Shown piece by piece: positions 1 through 8,307 of a stretch of 64,000 nt of DNA (position 1 is its first letter; every line of letters starts with the position of its first letter). The notes under the pieces were generated by a model that saw only the letters and a list, made by a program, of their open reading frames with translations, was not told the DNA's origin and did no database searches. The translations under genes were made by a program, and so were the position numbers. The DNA comes from JBBQYA01 sp031412335 (GTDB taxonomy: Bacteria > Bacteroidota > Bacteroidia > Sphingobacteriales > Sphingobacteriaceae), in NCBI GenBank assembly GCA_031412335.1, contig JANOCT010000012.1:109448-173447 (forward strand). Direction: 5' to 3'.

Positions 1-677
1 TTGGGTAATTGTTTCATTCCTGCCCCATTATATTGGCAATTTCCGATTGCTGCAGTAAGTGTTTTACTGGTTTTTTCGACTTCATCAATTAAAAATGTAA
101 TATTTTTTAGTTGGTAAAATAAAAGAGAACGCAAAATTGCTAGCCAATATTGAATTTTAGTTCCATTAAATATACTTTTATCTTCACTTAATTTTTTCAC
201 AACCATACCGTCAAATCCTAATCCTGCGATATTTAAAAAATATCTTTTAATTTTTTTTCCATCATTTGTACAACTCAGTAATCCAACATCATGTAAAAAT
301 GTGTTTTTTTGATTTAAGCTGGTAACAATTGTCGATATTGAAGAATAATTACCAATCGTTTTTATCCAGTCATTTCCAGTTCCTGCAGAAATCATAGCAA
401 TTGTAAATTCGGAAGGATTGTTTGTAGAATTAAATATTCCATTAATTGCCTCATTTGCAGTGCCGTCACCGCCAATAAGGATAAAGTTTTTTCCACCTAG
501 AGTAATAATTTCTTGGGTAATAGAAATTGTATTACCAGCGAATTTAGATTCGTATTTTTTAAATGAAATAGCTGAATCAAATAAAATAGGTTCTATTTTT
601 TTCCAAAGGTGTAAAGATTTTTTTCCACCAGAGATGGGATTTAGGATTATATGCCACTCTGATTTTTTATCTTCCAC
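1..677 (-). CDS. Diacylglycerol kinase family lipid kinase (partial, C-terminus outside window)
   Basis: Reading the minus strand from about 677 to the window edge gives an open frame resembling the YegS/DgkB catalytic domain, which phosphorylates diacylglycerol or related lipids with ATP. Near the N-terminus is a HIILNPISGGKK segment, followed by the nucleotide-binding GGDGTANEAING motif, SAGTGNDW, and further on GLGFDGMV and an NGAGM segment typical of the second lobe. No ATG is available. The frame opens after a TAG near 731, and the GTG at 675-677 gives an N-terminus of normal family length, so I chose it. About 225 residues are visible and the rest lies beyond base 1. It sits downstream of the truncated hemoglobin gene on the same strand, with about 85 bases between. 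The family is clear; lipid specificity is unknown. Confidence 0.82.
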   Translation of the reverse strand, partial: MEDKKSEWHIILNPISGGKKSLHLWKKIEPILFDSAISFKKYESKFAGNTISITQEIITLGGKNFILIGGDGTANEAINGIFNSTNNPSEFTIAMISAGTGNDWIKTIGNYSSISTIVTSLNQKNTFLHDVGLLSCTNDGKKIKRYFLNIAGLGFDGMVVKKLSEDKSIFNGTKIQYWLAILRSLLFYQLKNITFLIDEVEKTSKTLTAAIGNCQYNGAGMKQLP

Positions 678-761
678 TTGAGTTTTTACTTGCTGGCAGA
701 AAGATAAAGATTCCTTTCGAAAAACTATTAGCTAGTGAAAATTTAAGTAATATTTTTAATT

Positions 762-1151
762 TTAAACAATAGAAATTGTTGAATTTGTTTTAGCATAATT
801 TATTTTCCAGTCGAATAGCTCAGCCATTTTTTCTGCCCTTAGTTTTGCCTCGATTGCTTTTTCTCCTTCAAATTGCTCATCAATATTTTGATTAAACAAT
901 TCGAGCCAACGAGTAAAATGATCATTTCCAATTGGTAAATTGGCATGAACAATAAATGCGTTTCCTAAATAAGTGTTTTCATTAAGCAAAATAGTTTGCC
1001 AAAACCTATACATTTTGGCTAAATGCATTTCCCAATTATCTTTTATTACCGGATTGAAAATATTACTCAACAATTCATCATTTCGTACTTTTTTATAAAA
1101 AGTATCAACTAATTGTTTTACATCATCTAATGTTAAAATTTCTTTGTTCAA
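762..1151 (-). CDS. Group III truncated hemoglobin, probable TTG start
   Basis: A globin of about 129 residues of the truncated hemoglobin group III (Campylobacter Ctb-like) family; such proteins bind O2 and NO. From the chosen start, Tyr19 in the FYKKV segment matches the B10 tyrosine, His69 in IVHANL matches the proximal heme histidine, and Trp82 in HFTRWLELF matches the G8 tryptophan. An ATG at 1196 would add about 15 residues that fit no homologous segment and would lie inside the upstream gene. The TTG at 1149-1151 overlaps the upstream TGA as TTGA and gives NKEILTLDDVKQLV, a family-like N-terminus. Translational coupling to the cbb3-associated gene is inferred. Within this operon it most likely delivers O2 to the oxidase or handles NO. 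The start codon is the uncertain part. Confidence 0.85.
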   Translation of the reverse strand: MNKEILTLDDVKQLVDTFYKKVRNDELLSNIFNPVIKDNWEMHLAKMYRFWQTILLNENTYLGNAFIVHANLPIGNDHFTRWLELFNQNIDEQFEGEKAIEAKLRAEKMAELFDWKINYAKTNSTISIV

Positions 1152-1564
1152 AATAAAGGGGTCGTTAGTGATATAATGGTATAATAAATAGCCCATCCTA
1201 TAAATCCAATAATTATTGCCCAAAACCATGCAGGTGTTGATTTAGGAGTTTCGCTACCTTCTATCAAAAATTGTTTTTGATCACCTTTGCCGTAGGCATT
1301 TATCATTAAAGGAAGAATGCCATCAACAACTTCATGTTCATTTAATCCTTCAATTGCTATAGCAGGCCCGTTTCTTACTGTAAATGGTATTTTTCGTAAT
1401 CCTTCTTTACCGTTTGGATCTTTACTGACAATTTTTAGAATATGATCTCCATCGATTAATTTACGGGTATCCAACTCGAAATTAATTGGAACACTAAATT
1501 CGCCATAAGGCTTTATATCTTCGTCAATAAATATTAATACTGAACTTTTATTAGCCATACCCAT
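1148..1564 (-). CDS. Tail-anchored beta-domain protein of the cbb3 oxidase operon
   Basis: 138 residues. There is no signal peptide. Residues about 1-105 are rich in short alternating beta-like segments (VLIFIDEDIKPYGEF, HILKIVSKDPNGKEG, IPFTVRNGPAIAI) that suggest an Ig-like sandwich. Residues about 112-133 (WFWAIIIGFIGWAIYYTII) form one C-terminal membrane helix. No CXXCH or metal motif is visible. From memory, similar proteins lie beside cbb3 genes in other Bacteroidota and are often named cytochrome C, which the lack of a heme motif does not support. The ATG directly follows the stop of the preceding gene; a second ATG two codons later is possible. A position-equivalent of FixH/CcoH (oxidase assembly) is a guess from context only. 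Confidence 0.7.
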   Translation of the reverse strand: MGMANKSSVLIFIDEDIKPYGEFSVPINFELDTRKLIDGDHILKIVSKDPNGKEGLRKIPFTVRNGPAIAIEGLNEHEVVDGILPLMINAYGKGDQKQFLIEGSETPKSTPAWFWAIIIGFIGWAIYYTIISLTTPLF

Positions 1565-1822
1565 TTATTTTAAAATCGTAAACTTTATATGATCTGTATT
1601 CTTTTCGCCTGGTTTTATTAGGTATTTAATACTGTAAAATAAGGTAAGAAGAGTAATAATTGAAATTAAATACATGCTGATATAATCCCAATTACTTTCA
1701 GGACCAGAGCCATGAACTATTCCTTTTAATATTTTTGGTTGATTTCTTTCGCAAGTGGGGCATGCCATTGTTAAAAACGGAATAGCTATTATTAATATAA
1801 TGGCAATTAATTTCTTTTTCAT
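1565..1822 (-). CDS. Small CxxC membrane protein of the cbb3 operon
   Basis: 85 residues from the ATG at 1822, which follows the ccoO stop by one base; an upstream ATG at 1846 lies inside ccoO and is less likely. A hydrophobic N-terminal segment (LIAIILIIAIPFLTMA) is followed directly by CPTCERNQP. A second hydrophobic segment (YISMYLISIITLLTLFYSI) and a basic tail follow. The CxxC pair would lie just outside the inner membrane. That position suits copper or thiol chemistry for oxidase assembly, but nothing proves it. The cysteine after LTMA could also be a lipidation site, although the lipobox is not canonical. No family was recognised with certainty. Confidence 0.65.
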   Translation of the reverse strand: MKKKLIAIILIIAIPFLTMACPTCERNQPKILKGIVHGSGPESNWDYISMYLISIITLLTLFYSIKYLIKPGEKNTDHIKFTILK

Positions 1823-1823
1823 A

Positions 1824-2837
1824 TTATTTAGTTGCTGATATTTCATTTTTAATAAAATCCATAATTACTTTTATTTCTTCTGGAGTCACCTGTTTACCGG
1901 TATTTCCCCAACTACTTCGCTCCTGATTAATAATTGCCGCAACTTGATTTTCATTGAAATTCATATTTGTACCTACCGCTGCCATAGCTGCATATTCCGG
2001 TCGAGCATCGTATCCATTCATTATTATATCAACATATAATTTTAAATTATCGCCATTTACAACCGGACTTGCTTTTAATGGCGGAAATGCACCTTTTAAT
2101 CCTAAACCGTTTTCCTGATGACAGCTTTGGCAATTTGCTGCATATAAGGCTTGACCATCTTCTAATGCTGCAACCGCACCTGAATTTGTGGAAACTATGA
2201 TCTTTTTCTTGTATAAAAATTCTAATGCTGGTGTTCCATCCGGTAATGGTGCTTGTTTCAACGATTGTATATATGCAACTAATTGCAATGCTTCTTTTTT
2301 TGCTACAACAATTCCTTTTTTACCATTAAGGAATTCAGGAGGTACATTTACTATTACATCTGTCGCAGATGGTTTATCTTTTATCTCAAAAAGCCATTTA
2401 TACGATGGCATAATGGACTGAGAAACCACAGCCCTTGGTTGAAATAGGTGCAATAAATTCCATTCAGCACTTGGTTGCCTTAATCCAACATTGGTCAAAT
2501 CAGGTCCAGTTCGTTCAGTTCCCATAACTGTAGCTGTATTTTGCCAAATACTTGTTCTTCCTATATTGGCATAATCCGCTGCAACTCCGGGCCTTGATCC
2601 AAAAACTTTATCCATTTCTACATTTCTTACTTGTTGAGAGTGGCAGCCAACACATCCTTCACCTATGTAGATTAATTTTCCTGCTAAAGCATCTCCTTCA
2701 AGTTTTTTTGTTCCGGGCAGTGGTGCATTATTATTTTGGTTTTGAAACGCTGGCATTATTACTACCAAATACGTTAAAGTAAAAAAGAAAACTCCTGCAA
2801 TGGGGTATAATTTCTTATGATCAGCAAATACATTCAT
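1824..2837 (-). CDS. ccoO: cbb3-type cytochrome c oxidase subunit II (CcoO) fused to a C-terminal cytochrome c
   Basis: 337 residues. One N-terminal membrane helix (about 11-30) is followed by a monoheme CcoO-like domain with CVGCHSQ (Cys62-His66), RTGPDL, HLFQPRAVV and SIMPSYKWL, the last carrying the probable axial methionine. Residues about 225-337 form a second cytochrome c domain with CQSCH (Cys236-His240) and a methionine-rich segment that could supply its axial ligand. Standard cbb3 oxidases have CcoO plus a separate diheme CcoP; here one polypeptide carries two hemes and no ccoP lies nearby. The segment after the first heme site differs from the usual MIRPFR-type sequence. It would pass electrons from soluble cytochrome c to CcoN. 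It starts 11 bases after the ccoN stop, so the two are surely co-transcribed. Confidence 0.88.
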   Translation of the reverse strand: MNVFADHKKLYPIAGVFFFTLTYLVVIMPAFQNQNNNAPLPGTKKLEGDALAGKLIYIGEGCVGCHSQQVRNVEMDKVFGSRPGVAADYANIGRTSIWQNTATVMGTERTGPDLTNVGLRQPSAEWNLLHLFQPRAVVSQSIMPSYKWLFEIKDKPSATDVIVNVPPEFLNGKKGIVVAKKEALQLVAYIQSLKQAPLPDGTPALEFLYKKKIIVSTNSGAVAALEDGQALYAANCQSCHQENGLGLKGAFPPLKASPVVNGDNLKLYVDIIMNGYDARPEYAAMAAVGTNMNFNENQVAAIINQERSSWGNTGKQVTPEEIKVIMDFIKNEISATK

Positions 2838-2848
2838 AGTCTTTTTTA

Positions 2849-5005
2849 TTAAATAGGTTGAGTTTTTTTCTCTAAAATTCTAAACGCTTCTGTCTTAACA
2901 TCAATTACTTCTATTTCTTTCGCAGTCATTTTATAAAAATTATAGGCATATACTAAATGTGAAATAAACATCAGACTTCCTCCAATTGCTCTCCAAATCC
3001 AATAATCAAACATCATCGCTACGCTATCAATAAATGGTTTACTATCCATCCACATTAAACCTCGCAAGGTTGCCCCGATAGAAAGAGGAACCACATAAAA
3101 TATTAGTCCAATAAATGCCAGCCAAAAATGAACACCTACTATACCTTGTGGAGGTTCTTTACCAGTTAATCGAGGTACAATTGCATACGTTCCACCCCAA
3201 ATAGCAAACGTTATAATGCCGTAAAAGCCTGCATGAGCATGAGCTACGGTAAAATCAGTAAAATGCCAAACCAGGTTGGTAAATTTAAAAGCCTCGGCTG
3301 TTCCTTGCATAGAAACGATAAAATAATAAACTACTGCTACAAGAAAAAAGGGAAGTGTATAACTGTTATTTACCTTATGCCATTGTCCTTTAAAAGTCAT
3401 GCTGAAATTTATGGTTGCAGCAACAACAGGAATTATCATACCAGCACTTCCAACGATGGCTACTGTTTGTAACCACCAAGGTAATGGAGCAAAAACAAAA
3501 TGGTGGGTACCAATTATGGTATAAAACAATATTTGTGTCCAAAATGCTAGAATACCTAAACTGTAAGCATAAATTGGAATGTTAAGTTGTTGAGGAATAA
3601 AGTAATAGAGTAAACCCAAAGTGAATAATGTAAACCACATTCCAACACCAGAGTGCATAAAATAACCCTGAACAATGGTTTCACTTACGCCATCCTGCCA
3701 AAAAGGAAGGTATGCTGTAAGAGCAACTATTATGGTGAAAATAATAGCAGAAATAATGTACCAATTAGAGATATAAATTTCTTTTGTGGTTCGTTTTGCA
3801 ACTGTTAATAAAAAATTTGCTAAAGTAAGAATAAGTGCAACTGCAAATAAAGCCATTACTGGCCAAACGTATTCACGGAATTCACCTCCACCGTTGTTAA
3901 ATCCAGCCATTAAACAGATGGTACCAAAAATTACCATTAAGTTAGTAAGCACTAAGGCAATCCATCCAAATTTTAAACTGAATATTTTTGCGTTACTAAC
4001 CATTGGAACAATGTAGTATCCTAAACCAATCATGCCAAGCGATGCCCATCCCCAAAAAACAATATTGGTATGTACCGGCCTTAATCTTCCGAAACTCAAC
4101 CAACTGACGTGGTCTACATCAGGCGCAACGAATTTTATGCCTAAGTATTCGCCAATGCCTGATCCAATTACTAACCAGAAAGTTGCACACCCTAAATACC
4201 ATACAATCAGTTTTCCGATGCCGGGATCTAAAGCAGGTCTAGGAACTGCTTTCTTTTTTACCGAGGTAAAATGTACTTGATGAACATCACTAATATTATT
4301 TATTATTCCTTTAGAATCTTCAGCTTTTGCTGATCCAGATAATTCCTGATTAGATAGATTATAACTTAAGGCTTCTTTTTTCTTTATTAATTCTTCGTCT
4401 GAATTTATATCATTCATATTATATAAATGCTCTGCAAATTCTTCAGCTTCAGAAACTCGATCTTTATTATAATAATTTTTAAGGGTATTGTTAGCTTTAA
4501 TTAAAGCATAAGCAACTCCTAAAAATATCGGAATAATTAATAAAATAATCGTAATTATAATTCCAGGCCTTGTTAAAATTGGGATTGTTTGGTCAATTTC
4601 TTTTTGAGCAAAAGCAGTAATTGAGCTGCCCAGAAATAGAATTAAGAAAGATATAGATTTAAGTATTGTACTTTTTTTTTCTTCGGTTGAATTAATTTTC
4701 AACTTATCTTTTTTCAAATCGAATAGTTGATTCAATTCCTGTTTGTTTAGGTTTTTCAAGTATTCTGAGAAATGTTGTTTTTCACCTTCTTTTTTCCAAC
4801 GTTTATTTTCACTTATCTGCTTTTGAAACTTCATATATAAACTTCCAATTATCAAACCTCCAATCATAACTATCATAATAATTATCAGCCAAAGACCTAT
4901 TGTATTATTGCTGATTTTTATAATGTTTTTTGCTTCTTGGGCATAAAGTGGAGAGGAGGAAAGTAAACAGATTAAAAAAAATAAGTTAACGTAATAATTT
5001 TTCAT
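2849..5005 (-). CDS. ccoN: cbb3-type cytochrome c oxidase subunit I (CcoN) with long N-terminal extension
   Basis: 718 residues against about 475 for classical CcoN. The catalytic core begins near residue 258. His312 (RPVHTN) matches the low-spin heme b ligand. His451, His501 and His502 (IIGTHHFVF) match the CuB ligands, Tyr495 the cross-linked tyrosine, and His589 and His591 (HFTDFTVAHAHAGFYG) the heme b3 and heme b ligands. The protein should reduce O2 to water and pump protons. The first 255 residues are unusual. They hold a signal-peptide-like start ending in YAQEA, a membrane helix, a charged stretch, then a second signal-like segment ending in FAQKE with another helix, and a Glu/Lys-rich linker. 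It follows the Rrf2 gene by 43 bases. Confidence 0.93.
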   Translation of the reverse strand: MKNYYVNLFFLICLLSSSPLYAQEAKNIIKISNNTIGLWLIIIMIVMIGGLIIGSLYMKFQKQISENKRWKKEGEKQHFSEYLKNLNKQELNQLFDLKKDKLKINSTEEKKSTILKSISFLILFLGSSITAFAQKEIDQTIPILTRPGIIITIILLIIPIFLGVAYALIKANNTLKNYYNKDRVSEAEEFAEHLYNMNDINSDEELIKKKEALSYNLSNQELSGSAKAEDSKGIINNISDVHQVHFTSVKKKAVPRPALDPGIGKLIVWYLGCATFWLVIGSGIGEYLGIKFVAPDVDHVSWLSFGRLRPVHTNIVFWGWASLGMIGLGYYIVPMVSNAKIFSLKFGWIALVLTNLMVIFGTICLMAGFNNGGGEFREYVWPVMALFAVALILTLANFLLTVAKRTTKEIYISNWYIISAIIFTIIVALTAYLPFWQDGVSETIVQGYFMHSGVGMWFTLFTLGLLYYFIPQQLNIPIYAYSLGILAFWTQILFYTIIGTHHFVFAPLPWWLQTVAIVGSAGMIIPVVAATINFSMTFKGQWHKVNNSYTLPFFLVAVVYYFIVSMQGTAEAFKFTNLVWHFTDFTVAHAHAGFYGIITFAIWGGTYAIVPRLTGKEPPQGIVGVHFWLAFIGLIFYVVPLSIGATLRGLMWMDSKPFIDSVAMMFDYWIWRAIGGSLMFISHLVYAYNFYKMTAKEIEVIDVKTEAFRILEKKTQPI

Positions 5006-5048
5006 ATTTTATATATTAATACCTTTTTATCCTTTAATTATGCAAAAA

Positions 5049-5483
5049 TTATTCCTTTTTCAAAAAGAATTTCCCACTTTCAATTTTTTCATTACAATCT
5101 CTGATGGTATTTTTTTCCAACATCTTAATCAAGTTCTTTTTTACTTCAACAAATTCAAAATGAACCGGACAGGGGGTTTTTTCCGTACAAGCTTTTAAGC
5201 CTAATACACATTCTGTATAAATCCCATTACCATCTATAGCAATTACAATATCAGCTATCGTACTTTTCAAATCATGATCGTTCAAATAAAAACCACCATT
5301 AGGCCCTTTAATTGAATGAATGAGTTTTCTTTTCCGTAAATCTTGCATAATTTTAGCTACAAAATACTCTGGAGCGTCTGTTTCTCTAGCAATTTCTTTT
5401 ATAGAAATCCTTTTTTCTCCGGTTGAATTTTGAGCAACATAAATCATTGCTTTTATAGCGTATTCGCAAGTTTTAGAAAACAT
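5049..5483 (-). CDS. Rrf2 family transcriptional regulator with three conserved cysteines
   Basis: 144 residues. The N-terminal winged helix (FSKTCEYAIKAMIYVAQ, then IARETDAPEYFVAKIMQDL and SIKGPNGGFYL) is typical of Rrf2 proteins. Cys92, Cys99 and Cys105 (ECVLGLKACTEKTPCPVH) lie where IscR and NsrR bind a 2Fe-2S or 4Fe-4S cluster, though the first spacing is one residue longer than in IscR. The PCPVH ending is shared with NO-sensing NsrR-like members. It is first in the cbb3 operon, 43 bases before ccoN, so it probably controls the oxidase and hemoglobin genes in response to NO, oxygen or iron-sulfur status. That control is inferred from position. The 275 bases upstream hold no other gene. 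Confidence 0.9.
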   Translation of the reverse strand: MFSKTCEYAIKAMIYVAQNSTGEKRISIKEIARETDAPEYFVAKIMQDLRKRKLIHSIKGPNGGFYLNDHDLKSTIADIVIAIDGNGIYTECVLGLKACTEKTPCPVHFEFVEVKKNLIKMLEKNTIRDCNEKIESGKFFLKKE

Positions 5484-5758
5484 TTGTCAAAAATATTTCA
5501 CAAATGAAATGAAAATTTTAATAAAAGACAAGTCTATCCGAATTAAACTTTTTACAAAAAATATTTGAAGCTAATTTTTATGTTTGTTATTTTAAAAATT
5601 AATATGAGTTGTTAATTTTTTTTATTTGCCCGAAATGAGTAGAAATTGGAATTTTTGGGAAAGTAATTTTGAATTATTTCAATGCCAAATTGATTTAGCC
5701 TATTAAATTATTGCCTAAAAGATTTTAGACTTATTTAGTTATAAATGAAGCACATGAA

Positions 5759-6679
5759 TTATCTTTCTTTCCGTTCTCTCCTCAACTCTTTTTTAGATTT
5801 TTGAGGTGTTGGATTCTCAACTTTTTCAACTTCTTTTTCAACAGCATTAGGAATTTGTTCTTCTACTGCTTTTTTAACATCTTCATCAATTTCTTTTTCC
5901 CCTGCTTCTTCCTCAGCTTTATTCCGGAAATACTTTTTAAATAAAAAACTGCTTTGCAAAGCAAGCATGTTCTGATTTAAATTGTCTGTTGCTGCTTCTA
6001 CATTATTAATGGTTTTATCAAGTTGATTAGAAAAATTTTGATCATATAGTACTTTTCCTAAGGCACCATCTCCATTTGTTATTTTGCCCGTTATTTTAGC
6101 TAGATCGCCACTTAATACTGCTGCATTTTGTGACGTTGTTTTTAATGCAGCAATTACATCTTTAGTCCCATCATTTCCAGCAATTTCTGTAGTTAAAACT
6201 GCAAGATTTCGAGTTATAATGTCAACATTTTTTCCAGTTGCTTCCAACGATTTCATTATTGCTTCTGTATCCATAGGCATTACACTTCCTATCATATCTC
6301 CTTCTTTTACTTCAGTAGATCCAGATTCGCCAGGCAAAATGTTTATTACTTTATTGCCCATAAGTCCATCTGCACTTATTGCTGCTTTGCTATCTTTTTT
6401 AATAAATTCTTTATGTTCATTTTTTATAACCATCGTTATCATTACCGAGGTGTCGCTTACAATATCAATTTTCTGCACCGTTCCTACAGTGATTCCTGAA
6501 AATCGCACATTATTTCCTGGTGCTAATCCACCCACATTTTTGAAGGTAGCTGTTAGAGGAAATGTACCTCCAAATAAATTTGATTTACTACCTAAAAGAT
6601 AAACTGCTGCTATAAATAGCGTAATTCCAATAATTACAAATATTCCTAACTTTAATCTATTATCTGTTTTATTTTTCAT
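5759..6679 (-). CDS. mlaD: MlaD family substrate-binding protein (MCE domain)
   Basis: 306 residues. An N-terminal membrane helix (LGIFVIIGITLFIAAVYLL) is followed by one MCE domain at about residues 38-118 (FKNVGGLAPGNNVRFSGITVG, ADGLMGNKVINILPG). A long, probably helical region follows, and the C-terminus is very rich in Lys and Glu (about 255-306). MCE proteins form hexameric rings that carry phospholipids across the periplasm. It is last in the mlaE-mlaF-mlaD order, 13 bases after mlaF, so it belongs to an inner-membrane lipid ABC transporter. The charged tail has no assigned role. Whether transport runs inward or outward cannot be read from sequence. Confidence 0.88.
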   Translation of the reverse strand: MKNKTDNRLKLGIFVIIGITLFIAAVYLLGSKSNLFGGTFPLTATFKNVGGLAPGNNVRFSGITVGTVQKIDIVSDTSVMITMVIKNEHKEFIKKDSKAAISADGLMGNKVINILPGESGSTEVKEGDMIGSVMPMDTEAIMKSLEATGKNVDIITRNLAVLTTEIAGNDGTKDVIAALKTTSQNAAVLSGDLAKITGKITNGDGALGKVLYDQNFSNQLDKTINNVEAATDNLNQNMLALQSSFLFKKYFRNKAEEEAGEKEIDEDVKKAVEEQIPNAVEKEVEKVENPTPQKSKKELRRERKER

Positions 6680-6692
6680 GTCAATATTTAAT

Positions 6693-7478
6693 TTATAAAA
6701 AAAATGATCGTATAAATTCGTCTTCAGATTTTTCTAGTTCATCAAACGTACCTTCTGCAATGTATTCTCCATCTTTTAATATAACTACTCGATTTGCGAC
6801 AATTTTTGCACAAGCTATGTCATGAGTTATAATAATAGATGATGTTTTATATTTTTTTTGAACTTCTAAAATAAGTTCAGATATTTCTCTGGAAGTGATT
6901 GGGTCTAGACCAGTTGTTGGTTCATCATACAACATAATTTCTGGTTTCAATATTAGTGTTCTGGCTAATCCAACCCGTTTTTTCATTCCACCAGATAATT
7001 CTGATGGCATTTTATCAATTGCTTCAGCTAATCCAACATTTTCCAAAGCCTCAACAACTAATGTGTTCAATTCTTCATTACTTGCTTTTTGTTTTTGTCT
7101 GGTAAGTGGAAATTTTAAATTTTCACGAACTGACATTGAATCATAAAGAGCTGCACTTTGAAATAGAAAGCCTACTCTCATTCGAAGTTTATCTAGTTCT
7201 TCATCATCCATATCCATCAAATCTTCTCCTAGCACTATTAATTTTCCATCATCAGGAATTATTAACCCTACAATACATTTAATTGTTACAGATTTACCGG
7301 TACCTGATTTTCCAAGAACAACAATATTTTCTCCTTTTTTTACGATTAAATTTATATCCTTTAAAACAGCATTTCCTCCAAATGATTTTTTCAAATGTTC
7401 TATTTGAATTACAATATCTTGACTTCCAGTTGTATCTTTTTCTAAGTCTTGCTTTGGGTTTTCTAGTTTATTTTCCAT
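6693..7478 (-). CDS. mlaF: MlaF-type ABC transporter ATP-binding protein
   Basis: 261 residues from the ATG at 7478, two bases after the mlaE stop; the longer frame begins inside mlaE and adds an odd hydrophobic leader, so I rejected it. The Walker A motif is GKSGTGKSVT, the ABC signature is LSGGMKKRVGLAR, the Walker B is IMLYDEPTTGLDP, and the switch histidine lies in IIITHDIA. The Met-Lys after the signature glycines is typical of MlaF/Ttg2A-type ATPases, which power lipid movement by the MlaE permease. The first 20 residues are a charged extension. Order and spacing place it in one transcript with mlaE and mlaD. Confidence 0.93.
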   Translation of the reverse strand: MENKLENPKQDLEKDTTGSQDIVIQIEHLKKSFGGNAVLKDINLIVKKGENIVVLGKSGTGKSVTIKCIVGLIIPDDGKLIVLGEDLMDMDDEELDKLRMRVGFLFQSAALYDSMSVRENLKFPLTRQKQKASNEELNTLVVEALENVGLAEAIDKMPSELSGGMKKRVGLARTLILKPEIMLYDEPTTGLDPITSREISELILEVQKKYKTSSIIITHDIACAKIVANRVVILKDGEYIAEGTFDELEKSEDEFIRSFFL

Positions 7479-7479
7479 G

Positions 7480-8307
7480 TTAAATAAATAAATTAGTAAC
7501 CTGAACCGCAATCGCATCTATAATAAAAACCATTAACGAAGAAGCAACAACCGCTGAATTGGATGCTTTACCGACACCTTCTGTTCCATTTTCGGCATTA
7601 TATCCTTTGTAACATCCAATTAAAGATATACCGAAGCCAAAGAAAAATGATTTTGCAATTGAAGGTAACAAATCAGAAAATTCCAATGCTTTAAACGCTT
7701 TATCAATATAAAGTGTAAGACTTACATCATCATTAATATTAATACCTACAAAAGAGCCAACCATTGAAACTCCATCTGCCATAATAACAAGTACAGGTAG
7801 CATCAATGTAGTGGCAAGAATACGAGTTACTACCAGATATTTAAACGGGTTTGTTCCTGATACTTCCATTGCGTCGATCTGTTCTGTTACTTTCATCGAT
7901 CCTAATTCAGCACCGATACCAGAACCTACTTTACCTGCACAAATAAGAGCAGAAATAACTGGTCCAATTTCCCTGATGATTGATACAGCAACCATTGCCG
8001 GCAGGTATGATTCTGCTCCAAAATTTGCCAGTGTGGGTTGCGATTGTAAGGTAAGTACCATTCCCATTATAAATCCAGTAATAGCAACTAAGGGATAAGA
8101 CCGATATCCTATTTCATAACACTGGCGAATAAATTCTGAAAACTCATAAGGTGGCCGCCAAACTTGTTTGAAAAACCGAGCCGCAAATGATCCAATCCCA
8201 CCTGTTTCTTCTATAAATCCTCTGATACCTGGCGGTAATGAAAATGATTTTTTTTCTTCAACGGGAGGGAGATTTGAACTATTTTTAAGTGTAGATGTTT
8301 TTTGCAT
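7480..8307 (-). CDS. mlaE: MlaE family lipid ABC transporter permease
   Basis: 275 residues from the ATG at 8307; a longer frame exists only with a TTG at 8325. After a hydrophilic head of about 40 residues come the MlaE features: FIRQCYEIGYRSYPLVAITGFIMGM (broken here by no gap in the protein), SIIREIGPVISALICAGKVG, and EQIDAMEVSGTNPFKYLVVTR, with five or so hydrophobic segments. The family forms the membrane core of phospholipid transporters with MlaF and MlaD, whose genes follow directly. It is the first gene of this operon. No clear promoter motif was found in the 150 bases upstream. Confidence 0.9.
   Translation of the reverse strand: MQKTSTLKNSSNLPPVEEKKSFSLPPGIRGFIEETGGIGSFAARFFKQVWRPPYEFSEFIRQCYEIGYRSYPLVAITGFIMGMVLTLQSQPTLANFGAESYLPAMVAVSIIREIGPVISALICAGKVGSGIGAELGSMKVTEQIDAMEVSGTNPFKYLVVTRILATTLMLPVLVIMADGVSMVGSFVGININDDVSLTLYIDKAFKALEFSDLLPSIAKSFFFGFGISLIGCYKGYNAENGTEGVGKASNSAVVASSLMVFIIDAIAVQVTNLFI

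Noticed and set aside
418..681. Plus-strand open frame near the left edge
   Set aside because: It is antisense to a clear diacylglycerol-kinase-like reading frame and has no recognisable protein features.
2849..5005. Nitric oxide reductase (NorB) instead of CcoN
   Set aside because: The cross-link tyrosine before the HH pair and the HAHAG heme site match CcoN, and the partner gene resembles CcoO, not NorC.
5600..5712. Short frame of about 23 residues upstream of the Rrf2 gene
   Set aside because: No homology features, no promoter and very short; treated as chance.
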